64,000 nt of DNA from Acidimicrobiia bacterium (GTDB lineage: Bacteria; Actinomycetota; Acidimicrobiia; Acidimicrobiales; Bin134): assembly GCA_022822905.1 (NCBI GenBank), contig JAJDYE010000016.1, forward strand, positions 278,731-342,730, read 5' to 3'. Under the pieces are notes generated by a model. The model saw only the letters and a program-made list of their open reading frames with translations. It searched no databases and was not told the DNA's origin. Shown piece by piece: positions 8,118-18,059 of the stretch (its first letter is position 1; each line of letters begins with the position of its first letter). A program made the translations under genes and the position numbers.

Positions 8118-9038
8118 TCAACGGTCGACATGCTCGTTCCAGTGCCGGTACTGGGCCTGCCGGCCCCGCACCGCGTCCTGGAACACCTCTTGGATCTTGC
8201 GGGTGATCGGACCGGGATCGCCGATCTCGCGGTCGTCCACCGACCGGATGGGCACCACCTCGGCCGCCGTGCCCGACAGGAAGGCCTCGTCGGCCAGGTA
8301 CAGATCGCTGCGCAGCAGGTTGTCGGTGGTATAGGGGATGCCCAGATCAGAGGCCATGGTGCGGATGGCATCCTGGGTGATCCCCTCCAGCGCTCCAACC
8401 GAGGTGGGCGGGGTGACGATGGTCCCGTCGCGCACCACGAACAGGTTCTCGCCGGTGCACTCGCTCACATAGCCCTGGGGCGATAGAAGAACGGCCTCGT
8501 CGTAGCCGGCCTTCACCGCCTGCACCTTGGCCAGCTGGCTGTTGATGTAGTGCCCGCACCCCTTGGCCGCAGTGGGCATGGAATTGGGATCGTGGCGCTG
8601 CCAGGAGCTGACCATGAGGCGCACCCCGTTCAAGATGCCCTCGTCGCCCAGATAGGTGCCCCACGGCCACACTGCGATGGCCACGTTCACCTGGCAGGGC
8701 AGCGGATTGAGCCCCATCTCCCCGTACCCCAGGTAGGCCAGGGGACGGATGTAGCCGCTCTTCAAGTTGTTGACCCGAACGGTCTCCTTGGTGGCGGCCA
8801 CCAGCTCGTCCACCGTGAAGGGAATGTCGATCTGGAGGATCTTGGCGCTGGCGAACAGGCGTCGGATATGGGGGGTGAGCCGGAACACCGCGGCGCCCTC
8901 GTCGGTCTCATAGGCCCGGATGCCCTCGAAGACGCCGTTGCCGTAGTGGAGCGTGTGGGTGAGCACGTGAACGGTGGCGTCGGCCCAGTCCACCAGCTCG
9001 CCGTCCATCCACACCTTCTCCGTGGTCTCGATTGGCAT
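8118..9038 (-). CDS. ilvE: Branched-chain amino acid aminotransferase
   Basis: 306 residues, class IV PLP aminotransferase; transfers the amino group from glutamate to the keto acids of Val, Ile and Leu. Signatures: VWMDGELVDWADATVHVLTH at the start, GVFEGIRAY, MPTAAKGCGHYINS (Lys is the Schiff-base residue), YDEAVLLSPQGYVSECTGEN and GITQDAIRTMA. The start at ATG 9038 fits the family and has AAAGGA about 11 nt upstream; an in-frame extension upstream is low-complexity and was rejected. It sits between leuB (46 nt) and cimA (48 nt) and so completes Leu/Ile synthesis in the operon. Confidence 0.95.
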   Translation of the reverse strand: MPIETTEKVWMDGELVDWADATVHVLTHTLHYGNGVFEGIRAYETDEGAAVFRLTPHIRRLFASAKILQIDIPFTVDELVAATKETVRVNNLKSGYIRPLAYLGYGEMGLNPLPCQVNVAIAVWPWGTYLGDEGILNGVRLMVSSWQRHDPNSMPTAAKGCGHYINSQLAKVQAVKAGYDEAVLLSPQGYVSECTGENLFVVRDGTIVTPPTSVGALEGITQDAIRTMASDLGIPYTTDNLLRSDLYLADEAFLSGTAAEVVPIRSVDDREIGDPGPITRKIQEVFQDAVRGRQAQYRHWNEHVDR

Positions 9039-9084
9039 CGTGCTCAGATCCTTTCTGCGCTCACTGCTTCGATCTTCGCGGGCC

Positions 9085-10065
9085 TCACACCCGCTCTGCG
9101 ATGGCGTCGCCGATCTCGGTGGTGGTCCCGTATTGAGTTGTCGGATCGGCACAGGCCGCCCGAATCCGGTTGGCTGCGTCGGTCTCGCCCAAGAACTCAA
9201 CCATCATGGCCGCCGACAAGATCGCGGCGGTGGGGTTGGCCCGGCCGGTCCCCACAATATCGGGTGCCGAGCCATGAACCGGCTCAAACATTGACGGCCC
9301 GGTGCGGTCGGGATTCAGGTTGGCTGAGGCGGCCAGCCCGATGCCCCCGGAGACGGCGCCGCCAAGATCGGTCAGGATGTCGCCGAACAGGTTGTCGGTC
9401 ACGATCACGTCGTAGCTCTTGGGGTCTTCCACGAAGTAGATGCAGGCTGCGTCCACGTGGTTGTAGGCGGTGGCCACATCGGGATACTCCTCGGCCACCT
9501 CGTTGAATGTGCGCTCCCACAGGTCGCCGGCGAAGGTCAACACGTTGGTTTTATGAACCAGGGTGAGGTGACGCCCCGGGCGGCTGCGGGCCAGCTCGAA
9601 GGCGTAGCGAACACAGCGCTCCACCCCGAACCGGGTGTTCACCGATCCCTGGGTGGCCACCTCCGCGGGCGTGTGGCGGCGCAGGAAGCCGCCCTCCCCG
9701 GCGTAGGTGCCCTCGGTGTTCTCCCGGATCACCTCGAACTCGAAAGCACCGTCGGGCGACCGGAACGGGCGGCGGTTCACGTACAGGTCGAGCTCGAAGC
9801 GCATCCGCAGCAGCAGCCCCCGCTCGATGACGCCGGGGGGCACGTCGGGGGTTCCCACCGCCCCCACGTAGAGGGCGTCCAGACCCCGCCACTCCTCCAT
9901 GATCTCATCGGTCAGCACGGTGCCGTCGCGCAGATAGCGGGCGCCGCCGAGGTCGTAGGGCACCGTGTCGAGCTCAACGCCGGCCGCGTTCAGCACCTTC
10001 AGGCCCTCGGCGACGACCTCAGGGCCGATCCCGTCGCCGCCGACAACTCCAATCATGTGGGCCAT
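9085..10065 (-). CDS. leuB: 3-isopropylmalate dehydrogenase
   Basis: 326 residues. Oxidatively decarboxylates 3-isopropylmalate to 2-oxoisocaproate with NAD+. Contains GGDGIGPEV near the N-terminus, [53 protein letters not shown] and [14 protein letters not shown], all typical of LeuB/isocitrate dehydrogenase folds. The short form is seen in Actinomycetota LeuB; tartrate dehydrogenase-like specificity is less likely given the leu gene neighbours. First gene of the leftward amino-acid operon. Its -10 box TATTCT is 8 nt before the ATG, so the mRNA should be almost leaderless; a near-identical arrangement precedes serA. Confidence 0.92.
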   Translation of the reverse strand: MAHMIGVVGGDGIGPEVVAEGLKVLNAAGVELDTVPYDLGGARYLRDGTVLTDEIMEEWRGLDALYVGAVGTPDVPPGVIERGLLLRMRFELDLYVNRRPFRSPDGAFEFEVIRENTEGTYAGEGGFLRRHTPAEVATQGSVNTRFGVERCVRYAFELARSRPGRHLTLVHKTNVLTFAGDLWERTFNEVAEEYPDVATAYNHVDAACIYFVEDPKSYDVIVTDNLFGDILTDLGGAVSGGIGLAASANLNPDRTGPSMFEPVHGSAPDIVGTGRANPTAAILSAAMMVEFLGETDAANRIRAACADPTTQYGTTTEIGDAIAERV

Positions 10066-10073
10066 GGCCCATC

Positions 10074-10079
10074 AGAATA
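10074..10079 (-). promoter_or_regulatory. -10 box of leuB operon
   Basis: TATTCT on the minus strand, 8 nt from ATG 10065. The stretch TATTCTGATGGGCCATGG closely matches TATTCTGAGGGCCGATGG before serA. Confidence 0.5.
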
Positions 10080-10107
10080 CGAATACAGCCTTACTGAAAG
10101 CGAACGC

Positions 10108-10113
10108 TAAAAT
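10108..10113 (+). promoter_or_regulatory. -10 box of greA
   Basis: TAAAAT, 8 nt before ATG 10122; predicted +1 near 10120. An in-frame TTG at 10113 falls on the end of this box, which argues for the ATG as the true start. Confidence 0.5.
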
Positions 10114-10121
10114 TGACCGTT

Positions 10122-10595
10122 ATGCCGGAAACCCATGAGCTGTCGCAGACGGCCTTCGACCGCTTGCAGGCTGAGTTCGAACAGCTCACCACGGTCGGAC
10201 GGGTGGAAATCGCCCGCAAGATCGAAGCGGCCCGAGAATTGGGCGATCTGAGCGAGAACGGCGACTACCACGCGGCCAAAGACGAGCAGGGCAAGATGGA
10301 GACCCGCATCGCCCAGGTGGGCGCAATGCTGAGGAACTGCCGAATCGTCGAGGCCGGCGACGGAACCACGGTTGCGGTCGGCTCGGTGGTGACAGTGGCC
10401 CACGAGGGCGACCCCGACGACGTCGAGACCTACTTGGTGGGCTCGATCGAGGAGCGCCACGACGGGCTCGACGTGATCTCCCCGGCATCCCCGATGGGGT
10501 CGGCCATCATCGGGGCAGCCGTGGGCGACACCGTGCCCTATGAGAGCCCCGCGGGGGGCACGCTGACTGTGCAAATCGTGTCCCTTGAGCAGTAG
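10122..10595 (+). CDS. greA: Transcription elongation factor GreA
   Basis: 157 residues. Rescues backtracked RNA polymerase by stimulating transcript cleavage. The N-terminal coiled coil contains LSQTAFDRLQAEFEQL, GRVEIARKIEAARELGDLSENGDYHAAKDEQ with the two acidic tip residues of the Gre family (in LSENGDY), then the C-terminal FKBP-like domain ending PVGDTVPYESPAGG-like sequence (here VGDTVPYESPAGGT). ATG 10122 is preferred over TTG 10113 because the latter lies in the -10 box. It is divergent from leuB across only 56 bp and is followed by a hydrolase gene. Confidence 0.92.
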   Translation: MPETHELSQTAFDRLQAEFEQLTTVGRVEIARKIEAARELGDLSENGDYHAAKDEQGKMETRIAQVGAMLRNCRIVEAGDGTTVAVGSVVTVAHEGDPDDVETYLVGSIEERHDGLDVISPASPMGSAIIGAAVGDTVPYESPAGGTLTVQIVSLEQ

Positions 10596-10651
10596 CGGCC
10601 CCAGTTGCCGTGGCACCGCGTTCCGCCGGGGATTAGCCAGGGCGGTCTTCT

Positions 10652-11560
10652 ATGAGCAGTAGCGGCGCACCGATTGGCCCCAGCCTGCCGCCGGGTGAGT
10701 TCGTCGACCTCCCCGATCGGGGGCGGCTGTTCGTCCGCCGGGCCGCCGGGCCGCCGGACTCCCCCACCGTCATGCTGTTACACGGCTGGACGGTGACCGC
10801 CGACCTGAACTGGTACCCGGCCTTCGAGCCGATATCCCAGCGGGCCTCGGTGGTGGCCTTCGACCACCGAGGCCACGGCCAGGGTGTTCCCACCCGGCGA
10901 TTCAAGTTCGCCGACTGCGCCGCTGATGTGCTGGCCGTGGCCGACGCCCTGGGCATCGACCGCTTTGTGTGCGTGGGCTACTCCATGGGAGGCGCCATCG
11001 CCCAGCTGTCCGCCCGAGCCGCGCCCGACCGGATCACCGGGCTGGTGCTGGGCGCCACCTCCACCAGCTTCCGGGGCCGGGGATTGCGGGCCATCCGTTT
11101 CTCGCTGCTCCCGGTGGTGGCCGCCGCCTCCCGCTTGACCCCCGTGAAGCTGCGGTATTGGGGCTGGGAGCAGACCGTGTTCAACGTGATCGGCACCAAC
11201 ATCGGCCGATGGGCCCAAACCGAGGTGCTCAAGGGCGATCCCCAGGCCATGCTGGACGCCGGCACCGAGCTGTTCAACTTCGACTCCTCGTCGTGGATCG
11301 CCGAGCTCCCCATGCCGATCGCCCAGGTTCGCACTCTGGGCGACAAGGTAGTGACCGACTACCTCCAACAAGAGCTGGCCGATGCTGTTTCCGGCATCAG
11401 CGTGTACTCCTATCGGGGCGGCCACGCATCGGTGGTCACCGACTTCGACAGCTTCTGGGATTGCATGAGCAAGGCTCTCGATGCGGTGGGAGTGCCAGCC
11501 AGTCCCGATTCCGAGAGCAGAATTGCTCCCGATCCATCCAAATCCGAGGCCAACCGATAG
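10652..11560 (+). CDS. Alpha/beta-fold hydrolase
   Basis: 302 residues. [15 protein letters not shown] supplies the oxyanion-hole segment, [10 protein letters not shown] follows, and [13 protein letters not shown] (about residue 111) holds the nucleophilic Ser in a G-x-S-x-G elbow; YRGGHASVV near residue 257 supplies the His. The Asp is probably near TLGDKVV (about residue 230). No signal peptide, so a cytoplasmic esterase/lipase-like enzyme; substrate not inferable. Between greA and leuC; the 41-nt gap to leuC suggests possible co-transcription but no metabolic link to leucine is evident. Confidence 0.8.
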   Translation: MSSSGAPIGPSLPPGEFVDLPDRGRLFVRRAAGPPDSPTVMLLHGWTVTADLNWYPAFEPISQRASVVAFDHRGHGQGVPTRRFKFADCAADVLAVADALGIDRFVCVGYSMGGAIAQLSARAAPDRITGLVLGATSTSFRGRGLRAIRFSLLPVVAAASRLTPVKLRYWGWEQTVFNVIGTNIGRWAQTEVLKGDPQAMLDAGTELFNFDSSSWIAELPMPIAQVRTLGDKVVTDYLQQELADAVSGISVYSYRGGHASVVTDFDSFWDCMSKALDAVGVPASPDSESRIAPDPSKSEANR

Positions 11561-11601
11561 CCTCAGAATTACCGCGAGAAACGCAAGAAACCGGAGCGCA
11601 C

Positions 11602-13002
11602 ATGGGCCGAACCCTCAGCGAAAAGGTCTGGGACCGCCACGTCGTCCACCAAGCCGACGGCGAGCCCGATTTGCTGTTCATCGACATGCACCTCATCCAC
11701 GAGGTGACCTCGCCGCAGGCCTTCGACGGCCTCCGCATGAACGGCCGCACGGTGCGGCGCCCCGATCTCACCGTGGCCACCGAAGACCACAACGTGCCCA
11801 CCGACGACATCGCCTGGCCCATCGCCGATCCCATTTCCCGCCAGCAGGTGGAGACGCTGCGGGCCAACTGCGAGGAGTTCGGCATCACCCTGTACCCCAT
11901 GGGTAGCCCCGGCCAGGGCATCGTGCACGTGATCGGCCCGGAGATGGGTCTCACCCAGCCGGGCATGACCATCGTGTGCGGCGATAGCCACACCTCCACC
12001 CACGGGGCGTTCGGTGCGCTGGCCTTCGGCATCGGCACCAGCGAGGTGGAGCACGTGCTGGCCACCCAGACGCTCCCCCAGCAGCGGCCCGGCACCATGA
12101 GTGTGACCGTGGACGGCGCCCTGCCGGTGAGCTGCACGGCCAAGGACGTGATCTTGGCCATCATCGGGCGCATCGGCACCGGCGGGGGCATCGGCTCGGT
12201 GATCGAGTACCGGGGATCGGTCATCCGGTCGCTGTCGATGGAAGGGCGCATGACGGTGTGCAACATGTCCATCGAGGCCGGAGCCCGAGCGGGGTTGATC
12301 GCCCCCGACGACACCACCTTCGAATACCTCCAGGGGCGGCCCAGCGCGCCCACTGGATCGGCGTGGGAAACCGCGCTGGAGGATTGGCGCAGTTTGCCGA
12401 CCGACGATGACGCCGCCTTCGACAAGGAGGTGGTGATCGACGGGTCGGAACTGGTGCCCCACGTGTCGTGGGGCACGAACCCGGCTCAAGTGGCGCCCAT
12501 CGACGGCACCGTGCCCCATCCCGACAGCTTCGCCGAGAGCAGCGGGCGGGAGTCGGCCGCCCGAGCGCTCGACTACATGGGCCTTGAGCCCGGCACCCCG
12601 CTCAAGGAGGTCCCGGTGGACACGGTGTTCATCGGCTCCTGCACCAACAGCCGCATAGAAGACCTGCGCATTGCCGCCGCGGTGGTCGAGGGCCGCCGGG
12701 TGCGTCCTGGTGTCCGCACTTTCGTGGTCCCCGGATCGGGCGCGGTCAAGGCCCAAGCCGAGTCTGAGGGACTGCACGAGGTGTTCAGGGCCGCCGGTTT
12801 CGACTGGCGGGAGCCGGGCTGCTCGATGTGTCTGGCCATGAACCCCGACAAGCTGGCCCCCGGTGAGCGCTGCGCCAGCACCTCCAACCGGAACTTCGAG
12901 GGCCGCCAGGGCAAGGGAGGCCGCACCCACTTGGTATCCCCCGCCGTGGCCGCAGCCACCGCAGTGGCCGGCACCTTCGCCACCCCCGGAGACCTGTCAT
13001 GA
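11602..13002 (+). CDS. leuC: 3-isopropylmalate dehydratase large subunit
   Basis: 466 residues, the usual size. With LeuD it isomerises 2- to 3-isopropylmalate using a [4Fe-4S] cluster. Aconitase-type signatures: [49 protein letters not shown], and the cluster cysteines in [13 protein letters not shown] and [11 protein letters not shown]. The C-terminus [20 protein letters not shown] is typical. ATG 11602 has GGAG five nt upstream; a longer in-frame reading into the hydrolase gene is spurious. Its TGA overlaps the ATG of leuD (ATGA), so the subunits are coupled. Confidence 0.96.
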   Translation: MGRTLSEKVWDRHVVHQADGEPDLLFIDMHLIHEVTSPQAFDGLRMNGRTVRRPDLTVATEDHNVPTDDIAWPIADPISRQQVETLRANCEEFGITLYPMGSPGQGIVHVIGPEMGLTQPGMTIVCGDSHTSTHGAFGALAFGIGTSEVEHVLATQTLPQQRPGTMSVTVDGALPVSCTAKDVILAIIGRIGTGGGIGSVIEYRGSVIRSLSMEGRMTVCNMSIEAGARAGLIAPDDTTFEYLQGRPSAPTGSAWETALEDWRSLPTDDDAAFDKEVVIDGSELVPHVSWGTNPAQVAPIDGTVPHPDSFAESSGRESAARALDYMGLEPGTPLKEVPVDTVFIGSCTNSRIEDLRIAAAVVEGRRVRPGVRTFVVPGSGAVKAQAESEGLHEVFRAAGFDWREPGCSMCLAMNPDKLAPGERCASTSNRNFEGRQGKGGRTHLVSPAVAAATAVAGTFATPGDLS

Positions 13003-13595
13003 AGCCAGTTCGAGCGATTACTGCCACGGCGCTGCCGCTGGACCGAAGCGATGTGGACACCGATCAGATCATCCCCAGCGACTGGCTCAAACGGGTGGAG
13101 CGGACCGGCTTCGAGCAGGGCCTGTTCTCAGAGTGGCGGGAAGATCCGGACTTTGTGCTCAACGACCCCCGCTTCGCCGATGCCCGCATCCTGGTGGCCG
13201 GGCCCAACTTCGGCACCGGCTCTTCCCGGGAGCACGCGGTGTGGGCCATTCAGCAGTACGGCTTCGAGGCGGTCATCTCCCCTCGCTTCGGCGACATATT
13301 CCGCAACAACGCCACCAAGAACGGCCTAGTGCCGGTGCAGGTGAGCGAAGATGTGGGCCGCACATTGCTCGACTTCGTAACCACTGCTCCCTCCGTCGAG
13401 ATCACTATCGACGTGGAAGAACTCACCATTTTGTGCCTCGCGGCAGGCATCAAGGTCGATTTCCCCCTCGACGGCGCCGTTCAACACCGCCTGCTGAACG
13501 GCCTCGACGACATCGGCCTCACCCTGGCCTACTCCGATGCCATCGCCGCCTTCGATGCCACTCGCCCCGCCTGGATGCCCTCTCTGGCCCGATAA
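12999..13595 (+). CDS. leuD: 3-isopropylmalate dehydratase small subunit
   Basis: 198 residues. Swivelling domain partner of LeuC. It has [31 protein letters not shown] with the substrate-phosphate/carboxylate-binding loop, and [14 protein letters not shown], all LeuD hallmarks. Overlaps leuC by 4 nt. Together with leuA and leuB in the window, the full 2-oxoisocaproate route is present although on both strands and in three transcription units. Confidence 0.96.
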   Translation: MKPVRAITATALPLDRSDVDTDQIIPSDWLKRVERTGFEQGLFSEWREDPDFVLNDPRFADARILVAGPNFGTGSSREHAVWAIQQYGFEAVISPRFGDIFRNNATKNGLVPVQVSEDVGRTLLDFVTTAPSVEITIDVEELTILCLAAGIKVDFPLDGAVQHRLLNGLDDIGLTLAYSDAIAAFDATRPAWMPSLAR

Positions 13596-13638
13596 TCCTC
13601 ATTTCTCTCAATTTGCCGGGAACCAAGCGTCGGAGGTC

Positions 13639-13644
13639 TATCGT
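13639..13644 (+). promoter_or_regulatory. -10 box of beta-propeller lipoprotein gene
   Basis: TATCGT, 9 nt before ATG 13654, suggesting a transcript with a very short leader. A GGAGG at 13632-13636 is too far (17 nt) to serve as ribosome-binding site. Confidence 0.35.
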
Positions 13645-13653
13645 CATAGGGGC

Positions 13654-16047
13654 ATGACACGGTTCAACCTCATTTCGACCCCTCAGCCCGTGACCAGAGC
13701 TGCCGTGGCCGCGGCCCTGTTCGCTCTGGCCCTGCTAGCCGGTGCCTGCTTGCCCGGTGAGCCCGGCACCCCCGGGATCCCCGGCTCTGCCAATGGCAGC
13801 TCCGGCACTCCTGAGGCTACGGCTGAGGCCGCTGAGCACCTCGATGATGTGGAGCTGTTGTCGGCGCTTCAAACCATCGGAGATTGCGCCGCCGTGTTGG
13901 AGTATCTGCGGGCCGAGACCGTCAAGCGGGTAGGCCCCTACGGCCTCGACAGAGACCGCTATGGCAGCTTCGGGCCTGTTTTCTCCGACATGGCAGAGGG
14001 GGCTATGGATGAAGACGCAGTAGCTGTTCCGGCTGCTGCCGAAGAAAGCGCGGGTTCCACCGGCTCAATTGCTGGCGATGACACCGCGGGGTTCTCAGGC
14101 ACAAATGTGCAGGTGGCAGGTGTCGACGAGCCCGACATCGTAAAGACGGACGGCAACCGCATATTGGCGATAGCCCAGGGCCAACTTCACTATGTGGACC
14201 TGACCGGAGAGCAGCCGGTCTACCGGGGCAGCCTCAAGCTGGACGACTCGGGGTGGGGTCAGGAGATCTTGATGCGCGGAGACCGCGCCCTGGTGTTCTC
14301 CACCAGCTTCGGAGAAGACGATCTGGGGCCGGTGGCCGTCGATGAGATGGTGGGTGAAGCTCGAATTGCCGACTTGGCCTTCCGCGGCTCTCAGTCTGCC
14401 CTTGTCCAGGAGGTAGACCTCTCCGACCCGGGAGCGATGGAGGTGGTGGCCGAACTCCGCGTGGAAGGGGAATACCTCAGCGCACGCTCGGTGGGCACAA
14501 CGGCCTGGCTGGCAGTGTCCAGCTACCCTCTGCAATTCGAGTTTGTGCATCCCAGCGGGCCCTCGGCCGAGAAAGCAGCCGAAGAGGCCAATAAGCAGAT
14601 TGCCGCCACTGCTGAATTGGGCGCCTGGCTGCCCGGCTACCGCCTCGACGGGCCAGGCGGCACTCGGGCAGGCCTGCTGCCGGACTGCGACCGGCTGTAC
14701 ACTCCGGCAGAATTCTCCGGGTTCACCGTGCTCTCTGTGCTCACCTTCGACTTGGAACAGCCTTTGGGCACCGGCGATACGGCCTCAGTGCTGGCCGACG
14801 GGAGCACTCTTTACGGCTCGGGCGAGTCGCTGTACTTGGCCTCCAGCGCCCACACCCGCCCCGAGCCCCGAGAAGAGGGCCAACCCGCCGCCGAAGAATC
14901 AGCAGCCTCAGACGATGCGGGCTCTGAGTGGACAACCACAATCCACAAGTTCTCCGTATCAGAATCTGGCCCGGCAGAGTACGAGGCTTCAGGAGAGGTC
15001 TACGGCCACTTGCTCAACCAGTTCTCGATGGATGAGCACAACGGCTTCTTCCGAGTGGCCACCACAATCGGCGAGCCCTGGAGTACAGAGTCCTCCCAGA
15101 GCCAAGTCGTTGTTCTAGAGCAGCAGGGCCGCCGCCTCACCATTGTCGGCAGTGTCGGCGGACTCGGCAAGGGCGAGCGCATCTATTCGGTGAGGTACGC
15201 CGGCGACGTCGGCTACGTGGTGACATTCCGACAAGTGGACCCCCTCTATGTTCTCGACCTCTCCGACCCGGCCAGCCCGGCAGTCACGGGCGAGCTCAAG
15301 ATCCCGGGCTTCTCCACCTACCTGCACCCCCTTGGCGACGGCCTGCTCGCAGGAATCGGCCAGCAGGCCGACGAGCGGGGCCGCACCCAGGGGACAAAAG
15401 TGTCCTTGTTCGACGTGAGCGACCCGGCCAGCCCGGAAGAGCTAGACGTGATCGTGTTTCCCAATGGCTACAGCGAAGCAGAGTGGGACCATCGGGCCTT
15501 CCTCTACTGGGCCGAGACCGGCCTCTTGGCCATCCCTTTGAACCAGCGGGAGACCTCTCCTCCAATGCCTCTGATGGAAGGCCCAGCGGCTGTCGAGACA
15601 ACTGTGTCTTCGCCCACTGAAGGAGAGCCATTCACCGGAGCGGTGGCTCTGCGGGCAAACCGGGACGGAATCGTCGAACTCGGTCGAATCGTCCATGAGA
15701 GGCCCACGGCCTCGTTCCCGGGCTGTCGTCCCGTGGCTGATCGCAGCGTCTTGGACGAGTGGTTGTCTGAAGCCGACGCCTTGCAGATCTGCCCGATGGG
15801 GGCACCCGACGAATACCCCGGCCTGTCCTGCGAGGCATGGGAAGCCGAATGGGTGCAAAAGCAATGGCCTGAGCTGGACATCGACAACGACGAGAAGCTG
15901 CTGATCTGCTGGGATTGGATCCCGAGAATCCAGCGCCTGCTCATCGCCGACGGGGACCTCTGGACCATGACCGAGCGGGCCATCCAGGCCAATGACCTAG
16001 CCACCTTCACTTACAAGGACCAGTTCGAACTTTCTTCCTCAAACTAA
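13654..16047 (+). CDS. Secreted beta-propeller lipoprotein
   Basis: 797 residues from ATG 13654. Lipoprotein signal: basic start, hydrophobic AALFALALLAGAC with lipobox LAGAC and lipid-modified Cys32. Then a Gly/Pro/Ala-rich linker, and SGTNVQVAGVDEPDIVKTDG (about residues 149-168), the diagnostic start of the C-terminal beta-propeller (Beta_propel) family of secreted proteins. Repeated blades follow: VSLFDVSDPASPEEL, YVLDLSDPASPAV, VQEVDLSDPGAM. Function of the family is unknown; it is extracellular and membrane-anchored. Monocistronic, downstream of leuD by 58 nt with its own -10 box. Confidence 0.85.
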   Translation: MTRFNLISTPQPVTRAAVAAALFALALLAGACLPGEPGTPGIPGSANGSSGTPEATAEAAEHLDDVELLSALQTIGDCAAVLEYLRAETVKRVGPYGLDRDRYGSFGPVFSDMAEGAMDEDAVAVPAAAEESAGSTGSIAGDDTAGFSGTNVQVAGVDEPDIVKTDGNRILAIAQGQLHYVDLTGEQPVYRGSLKLDDSGWGQEILMRGDRALVFSTSFGEDDLGPVAVDEMVGEARIADLAFRGSQSALVQEVDLSDPGAMEVVAELRVEGEYLSARSVGTTAWLAVSSYPLQFEFVHPSGPSAEKAAEEANKQIAATAELGAWLPGYRLDGPGGTRAGLLPDCDRLYTPAEFSGFTVLSVLTFDLEQPLGTGDTASVLADGSTLYGSGESLYLASSAHTRPEPREEGQPAAEESAASDDAGSEWTTTIHKFSVSESGPAEYEASGEVYGHLLNQFSMDEHNGFFRVATTIGEPWSTESSQSQVVVLEQQGRRLTIVGSVGGLGKGERIYSVRYAGDVGYVVTFRQVDPLYVLDLSDPASPAVTGELKIPGFSTYLHPLGDGLLAGIGQQADERGRTQGTKVSLFDVSDPASPEELDVIVFPNGYSEAEWDHRAFLYWAETGLLAIPLNQRETSPPMPLMEGPAAVETTVSSPTEGEPFTGAVALRANRDGIVELGRIVHERPTASFPGCRPVADRSVLDEWLSEADALQICPMGAPDEYPGLSCEAWEAEWVQKQWPELDIDNDEKLLICWDWIPRIQRLLIADGDLWTMTERAIQANDLATFTYKDQFELSSSN

Positions 16048-16193
16048 AGAGTGTGGGGCCCAAACTAGGCGAGCTGGGGGGTGGCCCGGCTCAGGGTGCC
16101 CGCCGCCCGGAGCTCGTCGAGGACGGCGGGCTGGGCCGGGACAGGACCCGCCGGCTCGCCGGAGGATGGTAACGAACAGGCCCGCTCAAACGA

Positions 16194-17897
16194 TCAGCCC
16201 AACCCGGCGCAGGCTCGGTTCAGCGCACTCACAATGGCCCGCATAGAGGCAGTAGTGATGTCGGTGTGGATGCCGCAGCCCCACAGCTCCCGGCCATCCA
16301 CCAGCAGCTCGATATAGGCCACCGCCTCGGCGTCGGTGCCGCCGCCCCGGGCGTGCTCGTGGTAGTCCACCACCTTGATCGGGGTGTCGATGATCTCGTT
16401 CAGCCCGGTCACGAACGCATCCAGCGAGCCGGTGCCCTCGCCATGCACCACCACCTGGTCGTCGCCGGCAGTCAGCCGGGCAGTGACCACGGTGCGGTCG
16501 GCCCCCCGGGCGTTCTGGGCCGACTCGTAGCCGTTCAGCCGGTAGGGCTCGTCCAAGTCGAGATACTCGGTGGCGAACTCGCTGTGGATCTGGTCGGCGG
16601 TGATCTCCTCGCCGGTGTCGTCGGCGATCTGCTGGATCACCCGGCTGAACTCGATCTGCATCCGCCGGGGCAGGTCGAGCTGCACTTCGGCCTGGAGCAG
16701 GTACGACACCCCGCCCTTGCCCGACTGGCTGTTCACCCGCACCACGTCTTGGTAGGTGCGGCCCACGTCTTTGGGGTCGATGGGGATGTAGGGCACCTCG
16801 AACAAACTCTGGCCGGTCTCCTCCATGGCCTCGAACCCCTTCTTGATGGCGTCTTGGTGCGACCCTGAGAAGGCGGTGTACACCAGATCGCCCACATAGG
16901 GGTGGCGGGGATGGATGGGAAGCTGGTTGCAGTCCTCGGCCACCCGGCGCAGCCCGTTGATGTCGGAGATGTCCAGTTCGGGATCCACCCCCTGGCTGAA
17001 CAGGTTCATGGCCAGGTTCACCACGTCCACGTTGCCGGTGCGCTCGCCGTTGCCGAACAGGGTGCCCTCCACCCGGTCGGCGCCGGCCATGAGCCCGAAC
17101 TCGGCCGCAGCCACCGCGGTGCCCCGGTCGTTGTGGGGGTGCAGGCTGAGCACGATTCGATCCCGGCGGGCCAGGTTGCGGTGCATCCACTCGATCATGT
17201 CGCCATAGATGTTGGCGGTGGACATCTCCACGGTGGCCGGCAGGTTGACTATTACCGGCTTGTCGTGGCCGTCGGCCAGAATCTCCACCACCTCGTCGCA
17301 CACCCGCTTGGCGAAGGGCAGCTCGGTGCCGGTGAACGACTCGGGCGAGTACTCGTAGAACACGTCGGTGTTGGGCACCTGCGGCTCCAGCGAGCGGCAC
17401 CACTCCGCCGCCTGGGTGGCGATTTTGGTGATCCCGTCCATATCCAGGCCGAACACCACCCGGCGCTGGACGGTGGAGGTGGAGTTGTACAGGTGGACGA
17501 TGGCGTCGGCCGCCCCGTCGATTGCCTCATAGGTGCGCTTGATGAGTTCTTGACGGGCCTGGGTGAGCACCTGGATGCGGACGTCTGAGGGGATGGCCTT
17601 CTGCTCGATGATCTCCCGCACGAACCGGAAGTCGGTCTCCGACGCGGATGGGAAGCCCACCTCGATCTCTTTGAACCCGGCCTCCACCAGGGCGGTGAAC
17701 ATCTTCCACTTCCGCTCGGGGTTCATGGGCTCGATGAGGGCCTGGTTGCCGTCGCGCAGATCCACCGAGCACCACCGGGGCGCGCCGGTGAGCACGGCGT
17801 CGGGCCACGTCCGGTCGATCAGCTTGACCGGCTCGAACGCCTGGTACTTGTGGGTAGGCATTCCCGACGGCTGTTGGGCGTGTAATCCGGTTTTCAT
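16194..17897 (-). CDS. leuA: 2-isopropylmalate synthase
   Basis: 567 residues, the long actinobacterial form. Condenses 2-oxoisovalerate with acetyl-CoA, the committed step to leucine. HMGL-like barrel with CSVDLRDGNQALIEPM, LSLHPHNDRGTAVAA (metal histidines) and TLFGNGERTGNVDVVNL; the C-terminal LeuA dimer domain (about residues 440-567) binds leucine for feedback inhibition. The ATG is 30 nt downstream of an intrinsic terminator that follows a Leu-rich leader peptide, so transcription is very likely attenuated in response to charged tRNA-Leu. A second possible start is the Met at residue 13. Downstream of serA on the same strand but with its own promoter. Confidence 0.96.
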   Translation of the reverse strand: MKTGLHAQQPSGMPTHKYQAFEPVKLIDRTWPDAVLTGAPRWCSVDLRDGNQALIEPMNPERKWKMFTALVEAGFKEIEVGFPSASETDFRFVREIIEQKAIPSDVRIQVLTQARQELIKRTYEAIDGAADAIVHLYNSTSTVQRRVVFGLDMDGITKIATQAAEWCRSLEPQVPNTDVFYEYSPESFTGTELPFAKRVCDEVVEILADGHDKPVIVNLPATVEMSTANIYGDMIEWMHRNLARRDRIVLSLHPHNDRGTAVAAAEFGLMAGADRVEGTLFGNGERTGNVDVVNLAMNLFSQGVDPELDISDINGLRRVAEDCNQLPIHPRHPYVGDLVYTAFSGSHQDAIKKGFEAMEETGQSLFEVPYIPIDPKDVGRTYQDVVRVNSQSGKGGVSYLLQAEVQLDLPRRMQIEFSRVIQQIADDTGEEITADQIHSEFATEYLDLDEPYRLNGYESAQNARGADRTVVTARLTAGDDQVVVHGEGTGSLDAFVTGLNEIIDTPIKVVDYHEHARGGGTDAEAVAYIELLVDGRELWGCGIHTDITTASMRAIVSALNRACAGLG

Positions 17898-17926
17898 GAA
17901 ATGGCCTCGATTGGAGTTGACTCACG

Positions 17927-17958
17927 AAAAAACCCCCTGCCCTTGCGGGTTCAGGGGG
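17927..17958 (-). terminator. Intrinsic terminator of the leuA attenuator
   Basis: On the minus strand, CCCCCTG at the 5' side pairs with CAGGGGG (17939-17933), with an inner CCC/GGG pairing around a GCAA loop, followed directly by six U. It lies between the leader peptide and leuA, 30 nt before the ATG. Confidence 0.8.
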
Positions 17959-17961
17959 TCG

Positions 17962-17987
17962 GGGCGAGCACCTCTGGGTGCTCGCCC
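17962..17987 (-). promoter_or_regulatory. Attenuator upstream hairpin
   Basis: Perfect 11-bp stem GGGCGAGCACC / GGTGCTCGCCC with a 4-nt loop. Its first base overlaps the leader stop codon, so a ribosome paused on the Leu codons would block its 5' arm. It does not obviously share a strand with the terminator; the alternative antiterminator pairing needs RNA folding to resolve. Confidence 0.65.
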
Positions 17988-18022
17988 TACAAGAGCAGCA
18001 GGTGGGTGTGGATGCGGCTCAT
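17987..18022 (-). CDS. leuL: leuA leader peptide
   Basis: Eleven codons encode MSRIHTHLLLL followed by TAG. Four consecutive leucine codons (CTG CTG CTC TTG) directly precede the stop, which abuts a strong hairpin and then an intrinsic terminator before leuA. This is the layout of a transcription-attenuation leader: scarcity of Leu-tRNA stalls the ribosome at the run. The ATG lies 7 nt after a -10 box TAGGAT, so the leader mRNA appears to begin at the start codon and translation would be leaderless. Confidence 0.8.
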   Translation of the reverse strand: MSRIHTHLLLL

Positions 18023-18029
18023 CAGGACA

Positions 18030-18059
18030 ATCCTACGCCGAAGCACGGGGGTTTACCAA
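18030..18059 (-). promoter_or_regulatory. Promoter of leuL-leuA
   Basis: -35 TTGGTA (18059-18054), 18-nt spacer, -10 TAGGAT (18035-18030). The -35 starts just after the serA stop codon. Predicted +1 is at 18023 or 18022, the latter being the A of the leader ATG. Confidence 0.6.

Noticed and set aside
10969..11601. Long in-frame extension of leuC into the hydrolase gene
   Set aside because: The hydrolase is intact in another frame with clear motifs; the leuC family starts at ATG 11602.
16048..16193. Small gene between the lipoprotein and leuA
   Set aside because: No frame has plausible codon use or a start; treated as intergenic convergent space.
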